From Takakia lepidozioides (Eukaryota > Streptophyta > Takakiopsida > Takakiales > Takakiaceae): a stretch of 64,000 nt of DNA. The notes beneath the pieces are model-generated. The model saw only the letters and a program-made list of their open reading frames with translations, was not told the origin of the DNA and made no database searches. This document shows, in pieces, positions 59,502 to 64,000 of the stretch (position 1 is the stretch's first letter; each line of letters starts with the position of its first letter). A program made the position numbers and the translations under genes. The stretch is taken from contig CM060732.1 in the NCBI GenBank assembly GCA_030704615.1, positions 58,201,053-58,265,052 of the forward strand. The letters are read 5' to 3'.

Positions 59502-60062
59502 TTACTCAGTGATAGCGCCAGGAGCTCCACCACCCCCAAAACCTCCACCTCCGCGGCCAAAACCTCCCCTCCCTCCTCCACGGAACTCAGGCCGATACTC
59601 TCCAGGTGCTCCGCTTTTCTCCCCTCCGAAGGCCCCAGGTGCGCCACGGGGAGCCCCGCTCCTGTATCCATCCCTGTCCCCGCCAAAACGAGGAGGCCTA
59701 TCGCCCTCGAATCTTGGTGGCCCTCTCGGAGGGCGCTCACTGCCAGGAGGCCCGCCCATGGGCCTGCTAGGCGGACGCGCAGACTTCTTCAGCGTGGCAG
59801 GAACAATCTCCGAAGGCAGATTGAGGTACGTCCTGAGATGCTCTATTCCATCGTTGGTGAGGTACCAGTAGTAATGCCTCCACGCAAAGTTCTCCTTGAC
59901 ATACTCCTTGCTCTTAAAACTCTGCATGAGCTTGATGACTTGCAGATTGGGCACGTCGATCTCTGGATGCTTGGGCGCATTGTAATCCTTCTTGGCGTAC
60001 AGCACGCCCTCCTTGAACAGATACTTGTAGACCTCCACGCGGTTTTTCTTGGGGATCAACAT
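59502..60062 (-). CDS. RPS10: 40S ribosomal protein S10 (eS10), intronless
   Basis: eS10 is a component of the 40S head near the mRNA entry region. The 186-residue protein starts at ATG 60062-60060 ([19 protein letters not shown]) and stops at TAA 59504-59502. The plectin/S10 winged-helix domain fills residues 1-95 ([39 protein letters not shown]). The C-terminal third is a Pro/Arg/Gly tail ([33 protein letters not shown]), as in plant eS10. This start is chosen because it matches the family N-terminus; the frame stays open upstream to 60296 but that part is low complexity. The CDS is GC-rich and has no damage. The absence of introns could mean a retrocopy, but no poly-A tail or target duplication was noticed. 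Confidence 0.95.
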   Translation of the reverse strand: MLIPKKNRVEVYKYLFKEGVLYAKKDYNAPKHPEIDVPNLQVIKLMQSFKSKEYVKENFAWRHYYWYLTNDGIEHLRTYLNLPSEIVPATLKKSARPPSRPMGGPPGSERPPRGPPRFEGDRPPRFGGDRDGYRSGAPRGAPGAFGGEKSGAPGEYRPEFRGGGRGGFGRGGGGFGGGGAPGAITE

Positions 60063-60589
60063 GGCGCTGCTGGTCCCTGCTCTGTGGCGGCCGCTCCCTC
60101 GCAGCGATGGCGATGTGCAAAAGACCCCCTCTCTCGCCCTTCCTCGCTTTGCCCCCTCACCCCCGCTACGCCTTGCCCTGTGCCCTAACTTACTTACACA
60201 ATTCCTTCTTTTTTCGCTCTTAAACCAAAATAATAAAAGGGGGACAGACTCGAGGCCCTGGAATTGCATTAAAAAGAGCCTGGAAAAAATAAGCACGCAA
60301 GGGCCCTAAGTAACTAAGTTAGGCCCCGGCCGCACCTGCCCGCTAACAAACTGCCGCGCGCAGTTTGTTAACTGGATCGCTAAAAAATAATAGTTCGGGC
60401 TGCCCGCCCGTCTTGCACCCTCCCCCCGCGGCTATGGCCGTCTAGAGCTCGTCAGCTCAACCTCGACTATGAACAGGGAAGAGGGAGCTCCTCCACTCCT
60501 CGATTGTGAAACCTACAGGGAAGAGGGAAGAGGGAGCTCGTCAATTTGGAACTCCTCGACTGTACCTGCAGGTCACTTCAGGAGCTCAT

Positions 60590-60790
60590 TTTTTTCTTGT
60601 TTAATGCTTTCTCTTTCTCATAAGCTCTTTGAGCTTTCCGTGGACGTTATGAATATTCGTTTTATTCCAAATATGTTCTTCTCCTCCCCAGTCTGCCTTC
60701 CCCTTCAAGCCCCTTTCTTGCTCCATCGAAAAGGGGGTACAAGCTGGTCTCTAGTCACAAGGCATGTAAAGCAAAGTTTAACCTTAATGA
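60590..60790 (+). repeat. R2 copy followed by a possible R1 scrap
   Basis: gagctttccgtggacgttatg at about 60630-60655 is R2. ggtctctagtcacaaggcat at about 60740 loosely resembles R1. Otherwise 60297-61038 shows no gene. Confidence 0.5.
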
Positions 60791-61038
60791 CTGTATGATG
60801 GGCACACAACATCATTCTCGCATGGCAAAAGAACCTAGGAAAAGTGATTGATGAGGCAAGAGGTTGCAGGGATAGACTCTATTCAGAATCATGTACAAAA
60901 AGGTCTGGCTTGGGAATGATGGTAATGACTGAACAATTCCTACTCCAAGAGGTGGCGGTCATTGAGCATGCGGAGGTGGAAGGCCAGCTGCGTGTCAACA
61001 CCAACATTTCACAGATCAGACCACCCGGCTGATGGCAT

Positions 61039-61282
61039 ATGACTGAACGAAATGTTGTCTCATGGATTTCAATGATAGTAGGATACACGGTGTTGTAGTG
61101 AGGCTTTGGAGACCTATGAGCAAATGATTTGTGAAGGGGTGACGCCCAATGAGATCACCCTCAGTTGCATTCTCAGTGCTTGTGCCAGCCTGGCAGTTCT
61201 AGAAAACGGCAAAGAGGTCCATGTTGACATCGTCAAAGCTGGAATCGTGGTAGGTACTATCCGGGAGACTGCCCTGTTGTTG
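61039..61282 (+). pseudogene. PPR fragment
   Basis: MTERNVVSWISMIVGYTVL ends in a TAG. The next frame continues EALETYEQMICEGVTPNEI, SCILSACASLAVLENGKEVH and VDIVKAGIVVGTIRETALL, after which similarity ends. This is about one PLS repeat unit, from the S motif to the next L motif, with one stop and one frame change. It is probably a fragment copied from a PPR gene like that at 48610-51926. Confidence 0.85.
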
Positions 61283-62415
61283 ATAATGAGGGTGGGCAAA
61301 ATGGTGATATCACCGCGTGAACCTCATCCCACCTGCCAGACTCAAATTCACCATGAGCAGAGGAAGGGCAACTGCTTGGGACTGTAAACCCTGCAGTTTT
61401 AGCAACCAAAAGCAACCTATATATATCATCCAAACAGAAATACTCGCAGGTCACCTCCCTCATTGCCCTCTGTCTAGTGACGACGGAGTTGCCAGAGTAA
61501 ACCTACTTGTGACATAGTGTAATGTGCAACATGTACAAAACGCAGGCAAGTACGAAATAAAAGATTTATGCTGGATGTCAACTTGAGCATCCTGCATCAA
61601 ATTTAAGGAGACACACAAAAGGGAGAGGTCTTACAAAAATGAAAGAGAAGAGAGCTTCTCTTTAGAGAGTGGGGAATAGAGCTGGTGAAGTTGTTGTGAG
61701 ACAGATCAAGGCTCACCAGCGTCTTGAATCACAATTGCATGACACAAGCATAAGACAGGCATTAAGAAATGGCCATTCAATCAGGTGGGTGGCACTAAGC
61801 ACTTTGAACACGCTGTAGTGGTCTCATAGGGTGTCTTATTCTCAAACAAATATACCCCTGGTCACAACGGCCTCTCTCTACTTTCTCCCTCATAACGTGA
61901 TTCATTCTCTTTCTCCTGTATAACACAGAACCCACATCTAGTCACCAAGGGGGTATTGAATTGAGCTCATCAACACTAATTCATCATTCAAATGAGCCAG
62001 TAATAGAGGATGCACAGGCAGTATATTTCGGAAGTAGAAGCTACCTTTATTTTCCCAAGCTCACCTGGTATGTGGCCAGTAAGGCTGTTCCATATCAATT
62101 TCAACAATCATAAACACATCCTTCTTTTCATCCTCCTCCTACCTCTCTCACACAAGCACATGAAGACCTTATCCCAATGGGTCAAGACAAACAGAAACAG
62201 GGTCAACTTGGAGGACATTTTTCTAATAGATGTGTTTGTCCATGATATTACATATTCTAGCACCACATTCAAAGCTAGGAAGCAGGAAAAGAGTGGGGCA
62301 ACAAGGAAGCAAGGAGGGGTGTTGACCAGATATCTCCCAAGTTACTACAATTTGCAGTACCTGTATGTATTCTAGCTCCCTTCTACCTAGAAAAGGGGCA
62401 ATGCACTACATTACT

Positions 62416-62436
62416 CTCTCTCTCTCTCTCCCTTGA
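62416..62436 (+). repeat. (TC)n microsatellite in a gene-free stretch
   Basis: About 10 TC repeats. 61283-62840 holds no recognised gene. Confidence 0.85.
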
Positions 62437-62841
62437 ATAATGAACACTAAACCTTCACAAATAACTCCATTTCAAGCCACAATTACGCCTGATTTCTTGG
62501 TGATTGCTTTATTTATTGCGCATTCTTGTTCCATGAGTTGTTAGAGTTTCAGGAGGAAATTAGCCACTTTCCTTGTTCTTTCCTTGGTATAGTTTGTCTG
62601 GCATTGCCATCACAGCCACACCTGTCTTGCATCTTCACTGACCATGATATCCAATGCTACTACACATTGGATATCTTTATATTCTGTGATGCTAGCCTTC
62701 AAGCACAGCCCTGTTACCAAATTCTTGCTAGTTGAATGCAAGCACTTCGACAATCTCATGATGATTTTCTTACATGTTGTGCAAAAACCATCTGCACAAT
62801 GTTCAATCTGTAACAATTTTCTAGTACCAAGTGGACATATC

Positions 62842-63018
62842 ATGGCCACAACCACCAAAAGCACGCACATGGGCGTTGGCAACGACTGGCAATCGGTGGT
62901 GCAGGCTCTGGATGAGGAACAAGGCAGGAAGGCCAAAGGCAACTCTCTTTTCAGAGAGGGGAAGCACGACGAGCCGTGGCAGAGTACAACAAAGCACTAT
63001 GTGAATGGCACTCGCTGA
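62842..63018 (+). pseudogene. First exon of a TPR protein, frameshifted
   Basis: From ATG 62842 the frame reads MATTTKSTHMGVGNDW and then EEQGRKAKGNSLFREGKHDE, the first helix and turn of a tetratricopeptide repeat. The rest of the repeat (VAEYNKALCEWHSLN) is one frame over, so one base is missing after GACGAG at about 62972. TPRs mediate protein contacts, often with chaperones. Only this first repeat is seen, so the gene is a fragment or the indel is a sequence error. Confidence 0.65.
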
Positions 63019-63607
63019 ATTGCGACCGAGTTGCATTGACTGAGCTACGGTTGCCAGTGACTTGCTCGTGCCCGCCCCGCGCTCCCTGCTGTGCAATCAC
63101 CCACCCCATGAACACACAAACAACCAAAAACAAAAACAAAAAACAAGAAAGAACAAGAATAGAAAGAGATGGATTGAGAGATGATGAAAGAGAGGGAGGC
63201 ATGGAGAGGGAAGAGAGGCAGGGAGGGAGAAAAGGAGAGATCGCAGGGAAGGGGAGACGTTGCATACCTCTGTTGCGTGCAAGATCGACTGCCCAATTTT
63301 TAGTCGGTGACCGCGATTTACCACCTGGGGGGAGGACGTGCTAAATTTTGGAGGAACCCCTATGTCAACTTTAACAGCTGCTAGGAGCCCGCTAACTAGC
63401 TGGGGTTGTAACGGGCAAGTGCGGCCGTCACCATGCTGTTAACGGCTACTACCTAGCTTAGCAGGCCGCTTAGCGGCCAGGTGCGGCCGGGGCCTTATTA
63501 GGGTTACTTTAACGGGGCGCAAGAAACAAGATACGAGGAATATACTGATGGCAAGGTATATGAAACAGTGATATTGTAGGGAAACCCTTGAGACCTTGGA
63601 TACTACC

Positions 63608-64000
63608 CTAGATGACATGTAGGCCAAATGCGGGAGCATCGAGGATGCAAAGGGAGTGCTCAACAATATGGCTGAACGAAATGTGGTTTCATGGGGTGCA
63701 ATGATAGCAGGGTATGCCCAGCAAGGGTTCGGTATGGAGGCTTTGGAGATATGTGAGCAAATGATGCAGGATGGGGTGAAGCCCAACCAAGTCACATTCG
63801 TCTGCATTTACAATGTGTGTGCCAGCCTGGGAGCTCTGGAAAAGGGCAAAGAGGTCTATGTTGACATCATGAAAGCTGGAATTGTGCCAAATATCGTCTT
63901 GGATACGTCCCTTGTCGACATGTATGCCAAATGTGGGAGCCTCAAGGATGCAAAGGGAGTGTTCGACAATATGCCTGCACATATGGTGCAATGATTGCAG
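63608..64000 (+). pseudogene. PPR relic running off the right edge
   Basis: The frame starts DDM-stop-AKCGSIEDAKGV: TAG at 63620-63622 stands where PPR genes have the Tyr of DMYAKCG. It is then open with MAERNVVSWGAMIAGYAQQG, EQMMQDGVKPNQVTFVCIYN, GALEKGKEVYVDIMKAGIVP and DMYAKCGSLKDAKGVFDNM. A TGA lies at about 63992-63994. PLS-type repeats are recognisable; the remainder lies outside the window. Confidence 0.85.

Noticed and set aside
59509-59871. Pro-rich plus frame over eS10
   Set aside because: It is the antisense of the Gly/Arg-rich eS10 tail.

Overview
The window looks like nuclear DNA of a land plant, probably a seed-free one (fern, lycophyte or bryophyte). The evidence is spliced genes with plant-type introns, plant-type LTR retrotransposons, a CACTA transposon with tnp2 and DUF4216-like genes, PLS-type PPR genes, and organelle-type proteins (MnmA, RibD). 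The taxon is inferred from the style of the PPR and transposase families; nothing in the sequence names it.

Layout. About 1-36060 is mostly mobile DNA. 1-1109 is unassigned, possibly a retroelement terminal region. 1110-6160 is a broken Ty3/gypsy element on the minus strand with an internal gag segment flipped. 6800-8903 is a MULE-like transposase relic (minus). 9557-9850 is a small ORF, followed at 9890-10860 by a ~262-bp satellite of alternating palindromes. 10868-26473 lies between perfect 23-bp CACTA inverted repeats. It carries a decayed tnp2 gene, a DUF4216-like gene, a divergent TNPA-like (Transposase_24-like) gene, fragments resembling host thylakoid pentapeptide and tubulin-tyrosine-ligase-like exons, a LINE scrap, and a PPR-derived 126-bp tandem array whose last copies are inverted. 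26480-27600 is a SWIM-type transposase C-terminus. Two more arrays follow at 27900-28920 and 29131-29666, and then a small conserved-looking ORF.

Gene-bearing part. 31943-33222 holds the last three exons of a cytochrome P450. 33989-36062 is a 5'-truncated Ty1/copia element with its 3' LTR. 38837-39909 is a coiled-coil plus BTB gene. 41962-45452 (minus) is a multi-exon tRNA 2-thiouridylase gene (MnmA/MTU1 type). 47095-48038 is a LINE 3' fragment. 48610-51926 (minus) is a large PLS-type PPR gene with a frameshift in its E region. 56609-58245 is a broken RibD deaminase gene. 59502-60062 (minus) is an intact, intronless 40S ribosomal protein eS10 gene. 61039 to the right edge holds PPR scraps, a TPR exon with a frameshift, and a PPR relic running off the window.

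The genes do not form one pathway. The best-supported cellular functions are translation (eS10), organellar tRNA thiolation (MnmA) and riboflavin synthesis (RibD remnant). The main interest is in structure: transposons that seem to carry host gene pieces, palindromic arrays sharing a core word, and PPR sequence amplified into an inverted-repeat array inside a transposon.
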